Shown here piece after piece: positions 24,967 to 32,895 of a stretch of 64,000 bases of DNA (positions are counted from its first letter, which is position 1; the number at the start of each line of letters is the position of its first letter). The stretch is from positions 1-64,000 of the forward strand of contig JAISAQ010000070.1 of NCBI GenBank assembly GCA_031266775.1, given 5' to 3'. The notes below the pieces were generated by a model that was given only the letters and a program-made list of their open reading frames with translations, searched no databases and was not told the origin of the DNA. The stretch is from Treponema sp. GTDB taxonomy: Bacteria; Spirochaetota; Spirochaetia; Treponematales; Breznakiellaceae. Made by a program: the position numbers and the translations under genes.

Positions 24967-26226
24967 CTAGAAAAATTCTTTCGCAAGCCATTCCTTGAGT
25001 TTTCCGAACAGATCGGCCTGTCCCTTGTCCCCCCGGGACCGCGCCTCTCCCCGTTCGGCGCCCCTCAATTCCCGGTCGCCGCCTTCAAGAACAAGCCCTA
25101 TCGCCGCGGCATAGACAGGACTGGCAAATTCTCCGGAAAGCCCCTCTACCCCCAGGGGAAATCCCGTCCGTACCGGAAGGGAAAAAATCTCCTGGGCAAG
25201 TTCCGCCGTTCCCGGCAGCAGGGCGCCCCCGCCTGTCAGCACCACCCCGCCTCCCAGCGGCCGGGGCAGGGCCAGGGCGTCAAGACGCTCCTTAACCATC
25301 TTGAAGATCTCCTCCACGCGGGGCTTTATGACGGCAAGGATGTGGGACCTGGGTATGGCCTGGGGCGGACGGCTTCCCACGCCCGGCACGATAACATCGG
25401 AATCTTCCTCAAGCAGCCCTTCCCAGCAGCACCCCGCCTCGCGTTTTATTTTTTCCGCGTTCTCAAAAGAGATGTGGTTAAGTATGGAAATGTCGCTTGT
25501 TACCTGCGTTCCGCCCGCCGGCACGGTGGCGGTGGAATAGGGGGCCCCTTCGCAGTAGACAAGGAGATCGGTGGTTCCCCCGCCAAAATCGATAAGGGCA
25601 ACCCCCATGTCCCTTTCTTCCTCGGTAAGCACGGCCCTGCCTGAGGCAAGAGACTGAAGAATCAGATCGTTTACCATGAACCCGGCGCGATTAACGCATT
25701 TAATAAGGTTGCCGGCGCTCGTCGCCGAACAGGTAATAATGTGCACCTCGGATTCAAGGCGCATCCCTATCATGTCCAGGGGGTCCCGTATTCCCTTCTG
25801 GTTGTCAACAATGTAGCTCTGGGGTATCACGGTAAGGATCTGGCGGTCCAGGGGAATCACCACCCCCCGCGCCACTTCCAGGACCCGGTTAATGTCGTCT
25901 TCTCCTATCTCCCTTGTTTCATCCCTGTTCCTCCCCGCCACGGTAACCACACCCCGGGAATGGATGCCTTCGATGTGGCTGCCGCCTATCCCCGTCCAGC
26001 AGGCGCGCACCTCGCGGCCGCTGCGCATCTCGGCGGCCTCTATGGCCTGGGACACGGAACGGAGCGTGGCCTCTATATTCACCACGACTCCCTTGCGCAG
26101 CCCCGTGGAAACCGAATGGCCCACTCCGGTAATTTCGAGATTTCCGTTTTCACTGCGCTCGCCTATGACGGCGCACACCTTGGTCGTGCCGACATCAAGC
26201 CCCACGACTAAATCGTCATTCGCCAG
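24967..26226 (-). CDS. ftsA: Cell division protein FtsA (probable CTG start)
   Basis: Actin-like ATPase that anchors FtsZ to the membrane. Fold motifs are VGLDVGTTKVCAVIGE at the N-terminus and ALIDFGGGTTDLLVY in the middle, with the amphipathic membrane helix KLKEWLAKEFF at the C-terminus. The only start with a ribosome site is a CTG at 26226, 6 nt after a perfect AAGGAGG, giving (M)ANDDLVVGLDVGTTKVC, 419 residues. The nearest standard start, the GTG at 26205, has no ribosome site and would remove the normal N-terminal residues. The reading frame overlaps the ftsQ stop. Confidence 0.93.
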   Translation of the reverse strand: MANDDLVVGLDVGTTKVCAVIGERSENGNLEITGVGHSVSTGLRKGVVVNIEATLRSVSQAIEAAEMRSGREVRACWTGIGGSHIEGIHSRGVVTVAGRNRDETREIGEDDINRVLEVARGVVIPLDRQILTVIPQSYIVDNQKGIRDPLDMIGMRLESEVHIITCSATSAGNLIKCVNRAGFMVNDLILQSLASGRAVLTEEERDMGVALIDFGGGTTDLLVYCEGAPYSTATVPAGGTQVTSDISILNHISFENAEKIKREAGCCWEGLLEEDSDVIVPGVGSRPPQAIPRSHILAVIKPRVEEIFKMVKERLDALALPRPLGGGVVLTGGGALLPGTAELAQEIFSLPVRTGFPLGVEGLSGEFASPVYAAAIGLVLEGGDRELRGAERGEARSRGDKGQADLFGKLKEWLAKEFF

Positions 26227-27037
26227 GGGAGGCCTCCTTCATTATATACGACGCGGTCGCGGCCCTGAAATCAATTTCCTCCAGTTCCGCGCGCCTTGAC
26301 CTGAACACGTCTATCATAAGCAGCACATAGCGGAGGGTATCCTCGTTTATGCCGCTTTCAAGACGAACCCTTACCGGATTATGTACCGGATAAAGAATAA
26401 GATCAAAGCCGTCAAAAGGCTTCCTGTTTATGTGTATCTCGGATATGGCTTCCAGCAGTTCAGGCGCTCCGGCGCTTATTTTTTCGATGTTTTCAAGAAG
26501 CGGGCTGAATACGGCGGGAAGCCGCATACCCGGAACGGGGACCCTGTCCATGACCATCCCCGACAGAATGGGAAGAGGGGGAGAAGCCTCCATGGCCCCG
26601 ACGCCGATGATGACGCCGCTCCGGTCAAAATAAACGGGAACGGTCCTTCCGCCGCCTGAAAGAAGGGCCATGGCGGCCGGAACACGGGGACTAAGGAAGA
26701 TCTTTACCCTGTCGGGGAAACGCTTCAACACTCTGGCCGTTTCAACCATGTAGTGTTTCTCCAGTTCCCGTTCCGCGCGGGAAGCGTCTACGGTAAACCA
26801 GGAAGACCTGCCGCCTATACCGGCAAGGGAAAGAACCGTCTCCTTTTCCATGCCGGGAAAAGCGTTTACTTCGACTTCTTCAAGGGGCATGCAGGGGCTC
26901 ACGGCAAAAAGCCACACCAGTTCCGCGGCAATGACAAGGGCGGCGGCCATTATGAGCCGTTTAAGCCCTTTTCCGGCGCGTACCGGGGAAGTCTTTACGG
27001 AAACGACATCCTCGGAATAAATAAAATCACCCTGCAT
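26216..27037 (-). CDS. ftsQ: Cell division protein FtsQ/DivIB
   Basis: Bitopic divisome protein, 273 residues from the ATG at 27037 (GGAGG 7 nt upstream, overlapping ftsW by 11 nt). A short cytoplasmic part is followed by one membrane helix (LIMAAALVIAAELVWLFAV) and a POTRA-like start (LEEVEVNAFPGMEKETVLSL, then FPDRVKIFLSPRVPAAM), then the beta domain. FtsQ sequences diverge widely. Position between ftsW and ftsA supports the call. Confidence 0.88.
   Translation of the reverse strand: MQGDFIYSEDVVSVKTSPVRAGKGLKRLIMAAALVIAAELVWLFAVSPCMPLEEVEVNAFPGMEKETVLSLAGIGGRSSWFTVDASRAERELEKHYMVETARVLKRFPDRVKIFLSPRVPAAMALLSGGGRTVPVYFDRSGVIIGVGAMEASPPLPILSGMVMDRVPVPGMRLPAVFSPLLENIEKISAGAPELLEAISEIHINRKPFDGFDLILYPVHNPVRVRLESGINEDTLRYVLLMIDVFRSRRAELEEIDFRAATASYIMKEASPGE
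26233..26239 (-). promoter_or_regulatory. Ribosome binding site deciding the ftsA CTG start
   Basis: AAGGAGG on the minus strand lies 6 nt before CTG (26226-26224) and 27 nt before the nearest GTG. The spacing fits only the CTG. Confidence 0.6.
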
Positions 27038-28196
27038 TCCAGGCCTCCCCCCGCGCGTCCGCCCCCGCGCGCCTGCGGTTCCGCCGCGCCACGTTGACGA
27101 TGAGCCCTGAAACCAGGAGCGTCGTGGCAAGGGAAGATCCGCCGGCCGAAAAGAACGGAAGGGGTATCCCTGTCGCCGGCAGCACCCCCGCGGCCACCGC
27201 CACGTTGAGCAGGGCCTGCGAAAGGATGGTGGTTACAAGACCCGAAACCAGAAGCCGCGTAAAAACGGATTCGGATCTTTCCGCCGCGCGGTACCCCAGA
27301 ACGGCGAAAATTCCAAAAATGACGAAAAAGAAAAGCACCCCCAAAAAACCCGATTCCTCGGCAAACGATGAAAAAATAAAATCCGAATGTACCTCGGGAA
27401 CGCTGGCTATTTTCCGCGTTCCCTGGCCTATGCCCTTGCCCCAGAAGCCGCCTGAACCTATGGTAAGAAGGGAAGAACGGACCTGAAAACCCGCGCCCTG
27501 CGGTTCCCACCCCGGCCAGAGGAAACTGATGAGCCGCCTCAACCTGTGCTCCCTCGTAAGGATAAGGAGGCTCGACAGGGGAAGCAGCATGACGACTGCG
27601 GCGAAAAAATACCTGAGTTTTACTCCCGCAAGGAAAAACATGACAAGGGCGTTCGCCGCTATGAAGACCGCGGTAGAAAAATTGTTCTGTAAATAGATCA
27701 GCACAAAAAAGAGGGCCGTTACCAGCACCGGGGGAAGTACGCTCGCCGTAAAAGATTCCATCTCGTTCTGTTTCCTGTCGAAGATATGGGCCAGGTACAG
27801 GGGAAGAATCAGTTTGACCAGTTCGGAAGGCTGATAGGTCCAGCCTCCCAGGTGTATCCACCGGCTTGCCCCGTTCCTCGTTATCCCGATGCCGGGAACA
27901 AAGGTAAGGACGCAGAGCACGATCCCGCCGAAGAGGAGGGGCCGTACAAGAGCCCGCACCCGCTCAAGACGCACACGGGAAGCAATGAAGAAAAAAAGAA
28001 GGCCCGCCGCCCCAAGCAGGGCCTGGCGCGAAAAGAAGTAGAGCCCGTCTGAAAAGAAACGTTCGGCGAAGGCGTAGGAAGAAGAATACAGTGTCAGGAG
28101 GCCTATCCCCGCAAGCAGAAGAACACTGGCGGCAAGAATGTGATCTTCATGCACACGGGACGTGTTTACCGTTTTTTCCGCGTCTATTCCGTACAT
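27027..28196 (-). CDS. ftsW: Cell division glycan polymerase FtsW
   Basis: SEDS-family membrane protein that polymerises septal peptidoglycan. The 389 residues have about ten hydrophobic segments and the family motifs LTLYSSSYAFAERF, GASRWIHLGGWTYQPSELVK, and HSDFIFSSFAEESGFLG, where HSDFIF..AEE is diagnostic. It lies 7 nt after mraY. Its usual partner, the transpeptidase FtsI, is not in this cluster. Confidence 0.95.
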   Translation of the reverse strand: MYGIDAEKTVNTSRVHEDHILAASVLLLAGIGLLTLYSSSYAFAERFFSDGLYFFSRQALLGAAGLLFFFIASRVRLERVRALVRPLLFGGIVLCVLTFVPGIGITRNGASRWIHLGGWTYQPSELVKLILPLYLAHIFDRKQNEMESFTASVLPPVLVTALFFVLIYLQNNFSTAVFIAANALVMFFLAGVKLRYFFAAVVMLLPLSSLLILTREHRLRRLISFLWPGWEPQGAGFQVRSSLLTIGSGGFWGKGIGQGTRKIASVPEVHSDFIFSSFAEESGFLGVLFFFVIFGIFAVLGYRAAERSESVFTRLLVSGLVTTILSQALLNVAVAAGVLPATGIPLPFFSAGGSSLATTLLVSGLIVNVARRNRRRAGADARGEAWNAG

Positions 28197-28203
28197 TTTT
28201 TAC

Positions 28204-29283
28204 CTACTGAATTTTCAGCGTCGAAAGGGCTATGATGGCAAAAAGCCCCCCGAGTATCCAGAACCGGATCACGACTTTCGTTTCCGCCCAGCCCGACAGT
28301 TCAAAATGATGATGAATGGGGGCCATTCTGAACACCCGTTTCTTCCGCAGCCTGAAGAAAAGCACCTGTATGATAACCGAGGCAATCTCCAATACGAAGA
28401 CGCCCCCTATGATCAGGCAGAGCGCCTCTTTTTTTATGACAAGGGAAATGACCGCAACCACACCCCCCAGCGAAAGGCTTCCGACATCGCCCATGAAAAC
28501 TTCGGCGGGATGCGCGTTAAACCAGAGAAAGCCCACGCAGGCCCCGACCGCCGCCAGGCAGAACACGGTTAACTCCCCGGCTTCCGGTATGTAGGGGATG
28601 CCCAAATACGAGGAGTAGTCGACCCGCCCCGAAATATACGTAAGAATCGCCAGGGTCACGAACACCAGAATGAGCAGTCCCGCCAGAAGCCCGTCAAGCC
28701 CGTCGGAGAAATTCACCGCGTTTGACTCGCCTACAATGAGGAGCATCCCAAAAGGCACCCACAGGAAACCGAGATCCACGACGGCGTTTTTGAAGAAGGG
28801 AATGTACAATAAAGTAATATGCTCTTCGCCTGAAAAATAGAGTATCAGCATCACCGCGGCGGCCACGGCAAACTGGCCCGCGAGTTTCCCCCGGGCCGGA
28901 AGCCCCGCGGAATTATGCCGGATGATCTTGAGGTAATCGTCGGCAAAGCCGATTACCGAAAGGGAAACAAAGGCCCCCAGCACAAGCCACACCTTCCAGC
29001 TTCCCAAATCCATCCACAGCAGCATGGAGATAAGCACCGAAAAGATGATAAAGACCCCGCCCATCGTGGGAGTCCCCGACTTGCGCAGGTGCGTTTCAGG
29101 GCCGTCCGGCCGCACCGACTGGCCGACTTTAAGGCTCCGCAGCATCTCGATGACGCGGGGGCCCAGCATGAAACAGATCAGCAGGGTGGTAAGGGCGGCG
29201 TAAGCGCCCCGGAACGTCAGATACATAAAGACGTTAAACGGGGTAAAGAACTTTACCAGCGGATAAATGAATTCCAGAAACAC
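28204..29283 (-). CDS. mraY: Phospho-N-acetylmuramoyl-pentapeptide transferase MraY
   Basis: Makes lipid I from UDP-MurNAc-pentapeptide and undecaprenyl phosphate at the inner membrane. The start is a GTG that shares a base with the murF stop, giving 359 residues. Active-site motifs are GFADDYLK (112-119), NFSDGLDGL, FMGDVGSLSLGG and APIHHHFE, with about ten membrane segments between them. Confidence 0.96.
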   Translation of the reverse strand: MFLEFIYPLVKFFTPFNVFMYLTFRGAYAALTTLLICFMLGPRVIEMLRSLKVGQSVRPDGPETHLRKSGTPTMGGVFIIFSVLISMLLWMDLGSWKVWLVLGAFVSLSVIGFADDYLKIIRHNSAGLPARGKLAGQFAVAAAVMLILYFSGEEHITLLYIPFFKNAVVDLGFLWVPFGMLLIVGESNAVNFSDGLDGLLAGLLILVFVTLAILTYISGRVDYSSYLGIPYIPEAGELTVFCLAAVGACVGFLWFNAHPAEVFMGDVGSLSLGGVVAVISLVIKKEALCLIIGGVFVLEIASVIIQVLFFRLRKKRVFRMAPIHHHFELSGWAETKVVIRFWILGGLFAIIALSTLKIQ

Positions 29284-30686
29284 TACGCCGCCCCTCCCGA
29301 AAGCACAAGGGAAAGCCGCTCCAGTGCGCAACCCCGGGACCCCTTCAACAACACCAAATCCCCGGGGCGGACATAATCCTCAAGGGCACGGGACAGCTTC
29401 CCAAAATCGTTGGTATGAAACCATGAAACGCCGGCGCCATCTTCAAGGACCGCCGCCGCCGTTTCGGTTTCAACCCCAAAAAGAAACACCATGTCGGCGC
29501 CGGAAGCGGCAAGGAGGCGGCCCAGCGCGCCGTGCGCTTCCTCCGATGCGTTTCCCAGTTCCAGCATGGAACCTATGACATACACGCGGCGGCCCTTCCA
29601 GAGGAGCCCGTCGCAAAAGGCCAGTACCTGGGCCACCGATTCGGGATTCGCGTTATAGCAGTCCCGTACCACGGTGACAGATCCCTGAAAAATCTCCCCT
29701 CTGCCGAAGAGGGGCCTTACCAGGGCGAGCCCCTCCCGTACCGCCCGGCCGCTTACAGGCGCCTCTTTCGCTATGGCAAGGGCCCCAAAAACGTTCCGCA
29801 CGTTATACGGGCCGGGAAGGGCAAAACGCACCGCCTCCCCTTCCCAGGTTATTTCGGCGCCCTCAAGCCCGAGATCGCGCACGGCCCCAAGTTCCGCAAA
29901 GGAATCCCGGCCGTAAAAAATCACCTTTCCCCGCACGTCACGGGCAAGAACGTCACGGTAATCGTCGTCGGCCGGGATCAGTGCCCGTTCGTCTCCGCCG
30001 AATTGTGAAAAAATATTTTTTTTCTCTTCAGCTATGGCGTCCTTGCTGCCGAGAATTCCGATATGGGCAGTCCCGACGCCGGTAACAAGGGCGATATGAG
30101 GACGGAGAACACGGGCAAGTTCCTCAATTTCCCCGCGGCGGTTCATCCCCATTTCAAAGATCCCCGCCTCATGACACTCCCTGACCGCGAAAACCGAAAG
30201 GGGAAGCCCCGTTTCGGAATTGAGGTTCCCCTCGTTCATCACCACCTTTTTTTCCCGCGAGAGGATCTTCGCGGCAATTTCCTTGACGGTGGTCTTTCCC
30301 GACGAACCGGTGATCCCTATCCTGAGAAGGCCGGGGAACGTATCAAGGTAGGCGCGGGCGGCGTTCTGCAGGCCGCAAAGGGTGTTTTCCACAACTACAA
30401 GTTCCCGTCCCGCCTTTCCGGCCAGCCCCGCAAGATCAAGGTTTCTGTCCTCAAGGGCGGCCTCCTCGACCAGCGCCCCGGCGGCGCCCCTGCCGAAGGC
30501 GGCTTCCACAAAACGGTGGCCGTCGTCCGACCGGCCCCTGAGGGCGACAAAGAGGCTGCCCGGCCCCGCCTTCCTTGAATCCGTACAGACCGACGAAAAA
30601 CCGCCGTCGCGGCCGGCAAAGGAAAAACGCCGCGCCCCAAGAGACCGGGCCAGTTCGGCAAAACCCATGAGACGGCTTTCCGTCAT
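29283..30686 (-). CDS. murF: UDP-MurNAc-tripeptide:D-Ala-D-Ala ligase MurF
   Basis: ATP-dependent ligase that completes the peptidoglycan pentapeptide. The 467 residues show the three-domain Mur layout: UDP-binding part (about 1-105), ATP loop GITGSSGKTT (124-133) and the C-terminal domain with RDCYNANPESV and VIGSMLELG. The start overlaps the ftsL-like stop by 4 nt. murE, normally next to murF, is absent from this cluster. Confidence 0.95.
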   Translation of the reverse strand: MTESRLMGFAELARSLGARRFSFAGRDGGFSSVCTDSRKAGPGSLFVALRGRSDDGHRFVEAAFGRGAAGALVEEAALEDRNLDLAGLAGKAGRELVVVENTLCGLQNAARAYLDTFPGLLRIGITGSSGKTTVKEIAAKILSREKKVVMNEGNLNSETGLPLSVFAVRECHEAGIFEMGMNRRGEIEELARVLRPHIALVTGVGTAHIGILGSKDAIAEEKKNIFSQFGGDERALIPADDDYRDVLARDVRGKVIFYGRDSFAELGAVRDLGLEGAEITWEGEAVRFALPGPYNVRNVFGALAIAKEAPVSGRAVREGLALVRPLFGRGEIFQGSVTVVRDCYNANPESVAQVLAFCDGLLWKGRRVYVIGSMLELGNASEEAHGALGRLLAASGADMVFLFGVETETAAAVLEDGAGVSWFHTNDFGKLSRALEDYVRPGDLVLLKGSRGCALERLSLVLSGGAA

Positions 30687-30985
30687 GGAATTTCCCGTTC
30701 CGGCGCGCTCGCGCCGGTAATTTTTATTTGAAGCACCGCTTCGGGGGCTATCTTTTCCAGTTCCAAATCATGCAGGGCGATATTTTCCACACGTTCCGAT
30801 GAGGAAAGCACCGCTATTCCCGCGATGAGCCGCTTGTTGCTTTCGATCCATTGCTCCTGGGCATCCTCAAAACGCATGGTTTCCCGCTCCAGGGCCGTAT
30901 AACGGACCGCCTGCCACGCATTAAGGCCAAAGAGGACCGGTATGCTTAACACCGTAAAGTAAAGAAGTAAGGTCCGCCCCATCAT
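30683..30985 (-). CDS. ftsL: FtsL-like small membrane protein
   Basis: A 100-residue protein with a cytoplasmic tip of four residues, a membrane helix (LLLYFTVLSIPVLFGLNAW) and a periplasmic helix with coiled-coil character (RYTALERETMRFEDAQEQW). This size, topology and place (between rsmH and murF, where ftsL usually stands) fit the divisome protein FtsL. Sequence similarity in the family is very low, so the call rests on position and topology. Its ATG overlaps the rsmH stop by 4 nt. Confidence 0.7.
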   Translation of the reverse strand: MMGRTLLLYFTVLSIPVLFGLNAWQAVRYTALERETMRFEDAQEQWIESNKRLIAGIAVLSSSERVENIALHDLELEKIAPEAVLQIKITGASAPEREIP

Positions 30986-31932
30986 TGCCCGTCCTCATCC
31001 AGCACTTTTTCCGCCGCCCGGAGCCGGGCGCTTCGTGAAGGCGGATTTTTTTCAATCTCCGCTCCGGCCGGGGTAATTCCCTTGCGGGTCAGCACATTAA
31101 CGGCCCGCCGCCCTTCACACCTACATATCGGCGCTTCCGGGGGGCATATACAGTCCCTGTTTTTCTCGCGGAAGAAATTTTTGACGATGCGGTCTTCCAG
31201 CGAATGGAAGGTAATGATCCCAAGCCTCCCGCCGGGTTCAAGGATGCGCAGGGCCCCTTCCAGAAGACCCGGCAGACGGGAAAGTTCCCCGTTGACCGCG
31301 ATACGCAGGGCCTGAAAGGTCTTTGTCGCCGGATGCAGGGGCCCGTAACGGCGGGAAGACGGCACGGCGCGGGCCACCAGGGCGGCAAGGGCCCCTGTCG
31401 TCGTAACGGGCGAATCTTTGCGCTGTTCCACAATGGCGCGGGCTATGCGCCGCGACTGGCGTTCCCCGGCGTTGTTGTACAGCAGATCGGCCAGCTCCGC
31501 CTCGCCGAGCCGGGCAAGCAGATCCGCTGCGGTGGCGCCGCCTGAGACATCAATACGCATATCAAGCGGTTCGTCTTTTCTGAAACTAAAGCCCCGGTTT
31601 CCCTTTTCATAGTGATAAAGGCTTACCCCCAGATCCATGAGGATGATATCGGGCCTTTTAAGCTCCGCCGGGTACTCGGCGAAAAAATCCTGGGACCAGC
31701 CGGAATAAAAATGGACCCTTTCCCCAAATCCGGCAAGACGCTCCCTGGCTGCCTGGAGAACGGCAGGATCGGCGTCCACCCCTATTACGCGGAGATCCGG
31801 AAAACGGGAAAGAAACGCAAAACTGTGCCCGGCTTCCCCAATGGTGGCGTCAACCATGAGTTCGCCGTTTCTCCTTGGAGCGAGGATCTGCATTGTTTCT
31901 TCCGGCAAGACCGGCGTATGAACAATTTCCAT
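30982..31932 (-). CDS. rsmH: 16S rRNA (cytosine-1402-N4)-methyltransferase RsmH
   Basis: Methylates C1402 in 16S rRNA (formerly MraW). The 316 residues include HTPVLPEETMQIL at the N-terminus, the SAM site DATIGEAGHS, IILMDLGVSLYHYEK, and the C-terminal LGIITFHSLEDRIVKNFFR. It is the second gene of the division cluster, 25 nt after mraZ. Confidence 0.96.
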   Translation of the reverse strand: MEIVHTPVLPEETMQILAPRRNGELMVDATIGEAGHSFAFLSRFPDLRVIGVDADPAVLQAARERLAGFGERVHFYSGWSQDFFAEYPAELKRPDIILMDLGVSLYHYEKGNRGFSFRKDEPLDMRIDVSGGATAADLLARLGEAELADLLYNNAGERQSRRIARAIVEQRKDSPVTTTGALAALVARAVPSSRRYGPLHPATKTFQALRIAVNGELSRLPGLLEGALRILEPGGRLGIITFHSLEDRIVKNFFREKNRDCICPPEAPICRCEGRRAVNVLTRKGITPAGAEIEKNPPSRSARLRAAEKVLDEDGQ

Positions 31933-31957
31933 CGGTACCGCGGGTCCTTTTCCGCTT

Positions 31958-32413
31958 CTACGAAAAAAGCCTGATGGAACCCATTTTCCTCCAGGCTTCC
32001 TGAATAACCGGCCTGTTTTCGTTCAGGTAGGCGTTATGAAAATCCGAATCCCAAATTTCAAGGCGGTTTTCCGCACTCAAAATCAGGCAGTCCCTGTTCA
32101 ACCCGGCGTATCTGCGTATCGCCTGGGGTACGGGAATACGGCCCGACTTGTCAAGTTCGACGATCTGGGCGGGAAGAATGTGGAAGTACTCTATCAGCGA
32201 GTATTCTTCCTCGGTAAGCACGGTGGAATTCCGCAGCTTGCCGGATACCTGCTCCCAGACTTCGGGGGTCATGACCCAGGCACTGGGCTGTCTTCCCTGC
32301 GTGATCACCAGTTCGTTTACCTTGAAGATCTCTCGCAGGCGTATGGGTATGGAAACTCTTCCCTTGTCGTCCAGTGTGCTTTCAAATTTCCCCGTTCCAA
32401 GAATCGCCGCCAT
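31958..32413 (-). CDS. mraZ: Transcriptional regulator MraZ
   Basis: DNA-binding protein of the AbrB-like fold that represses the division cluster in E. coli. The 151 residues contain two SpoVT/AbrB-type repeats, each with the DxxGR signature: FESTLDDKGRVSIPIRLRE and VELDKSGRIPVPQAIRRYAG. It heads the 24-gene minus-strand block. The boxes at 32439-32453 next to its promoter are the expected sites for autoregulation. Confidence 0.95.
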   Translation of the reverse strand: MAAILGTGKFESTLDDKGRVSIPIRLREIFKVNELVITQGRQPSAWVMTPEVWEQVSGKLRNSTVLTEEEYSLIEYFHILPAQIVELDKSGRIPVPQAIRRYAGLNRDCLILSAENRLEIWDSDFHNAYLNENRPVIQEAWRKMGSIRLFS

Positions 32414-32438
32414 ATCATCCTATCTTATGCTAAATTTT

Positions 32439-32453
32439 GACACTAATACCCAC
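32439..32453 (-). promoter_or_regulatory. MraZ operator boxes
   Basis: On the minus strand TTAGTGGGTA is followed directly by TTAGTGTCAA, giving GTGGG (32449-32453) and GTGTC (32439-32443) with 10-bp periodicity. Known MraZ sites are GTG-type repeats at that spacing. They lie just downstream of the -10 box, where a bound repressor would block initiation. Confidence 0.65.
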
Positions 32454-32458
32454 TAATA

Positions 32459-32487
32459 ATTATTGCCAGAGCGGCAAATTCCGTCAA
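32459..32487 (-). promoter_or_regulatory. Promoter of mraZ and the division cluster
   Basis: TTGACG (32482-32487), 17-nt spacer, AATAAT (32459-32464) on the minus strand. The predicted start falls next to the MraZ boxes, about 40 nt before the mraZ ATG. Confidence 0.55.
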
Positions 32488-32607
32488 CAGAAAAAACGGA
32501 AAAAAACCATAATTAGTTAAAAAATTATGGGAATGTCCTACACGCTTGTATAGCATATGCAGGAAAACAGTAAAGGATGCGGAAAAAACACCGCGAAAAC
32601 AGGTGTC

Positions 32608-32637
32608 TTGTATTCGTTCCGCGGGCGGCGTTATGAT
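32608..32637 (+). promoter_or_regulatory. Promoter giving a leaderless mRNA for the 83-residue protein
   Basis: TTGTAT (32608-32613), 18 nt, TATGAT (32632-32637), then 6 nt to the ATG at 32644, which lacks a ribosome site. Confidence 0.4.
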
Positions 32638-32643
32638 CATGTT

Positions 32644-32895
32644 ATGTACATGGACGAATATTTTATCGTTTTTCCCGAAGGAGATGTCCAGGAGATCCCC
32701 GGACGGCTTCCCATAAACGATATTGTGGACATCAACGGCAGCCATCTTCCCCTGCCCCTCCCCACCAGCCGGATGATCGCCTTCCGGGTGGCCCGGATCA
32801 AGGTCAACGAAACAAAGGGAAGGAGCGAAACCCTGCATTACCTGGAACTGCTGAGCGCCGGCGAACTTGTTCCCCTTTCGGGCGGCGGGGAGTGA
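32644..32895 (+). CDS. Conserved-looking small protein of unknown function, coupled to the next gene
   Basis: An 83-residue soluble protein, MYMDEYFIVFPEGDVQEIPG at the start, mostly beta-strand in character, with no recognised domain. The frame is open from 32557, but the first 29 residues look non-coding. A -10-like TATGAT lies 6 nt before the ATG at 32644, so I prefer this start and a leaderless mRNA. The stop overlaps the next GTG by 4 nt (GTGA), so the two proteins are probably made together. Confidence 0.65.
   Translation: MYMDEYFIVFPEGDVQEIPGRLPINDIVDINGSHLPLPLPTSRMIAFRVARIKVNETKGRSETLHYLELLSAGELVPLSGGGE

Noticed and set aside
32507-32530. CCATAATT/AATTATGG hairpin followed by a T run on the minus strand
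   Set aside because: It looks like a terminator, but no minus-strand gene lies upstream; the stem is AT-only and may be chance or an operator.
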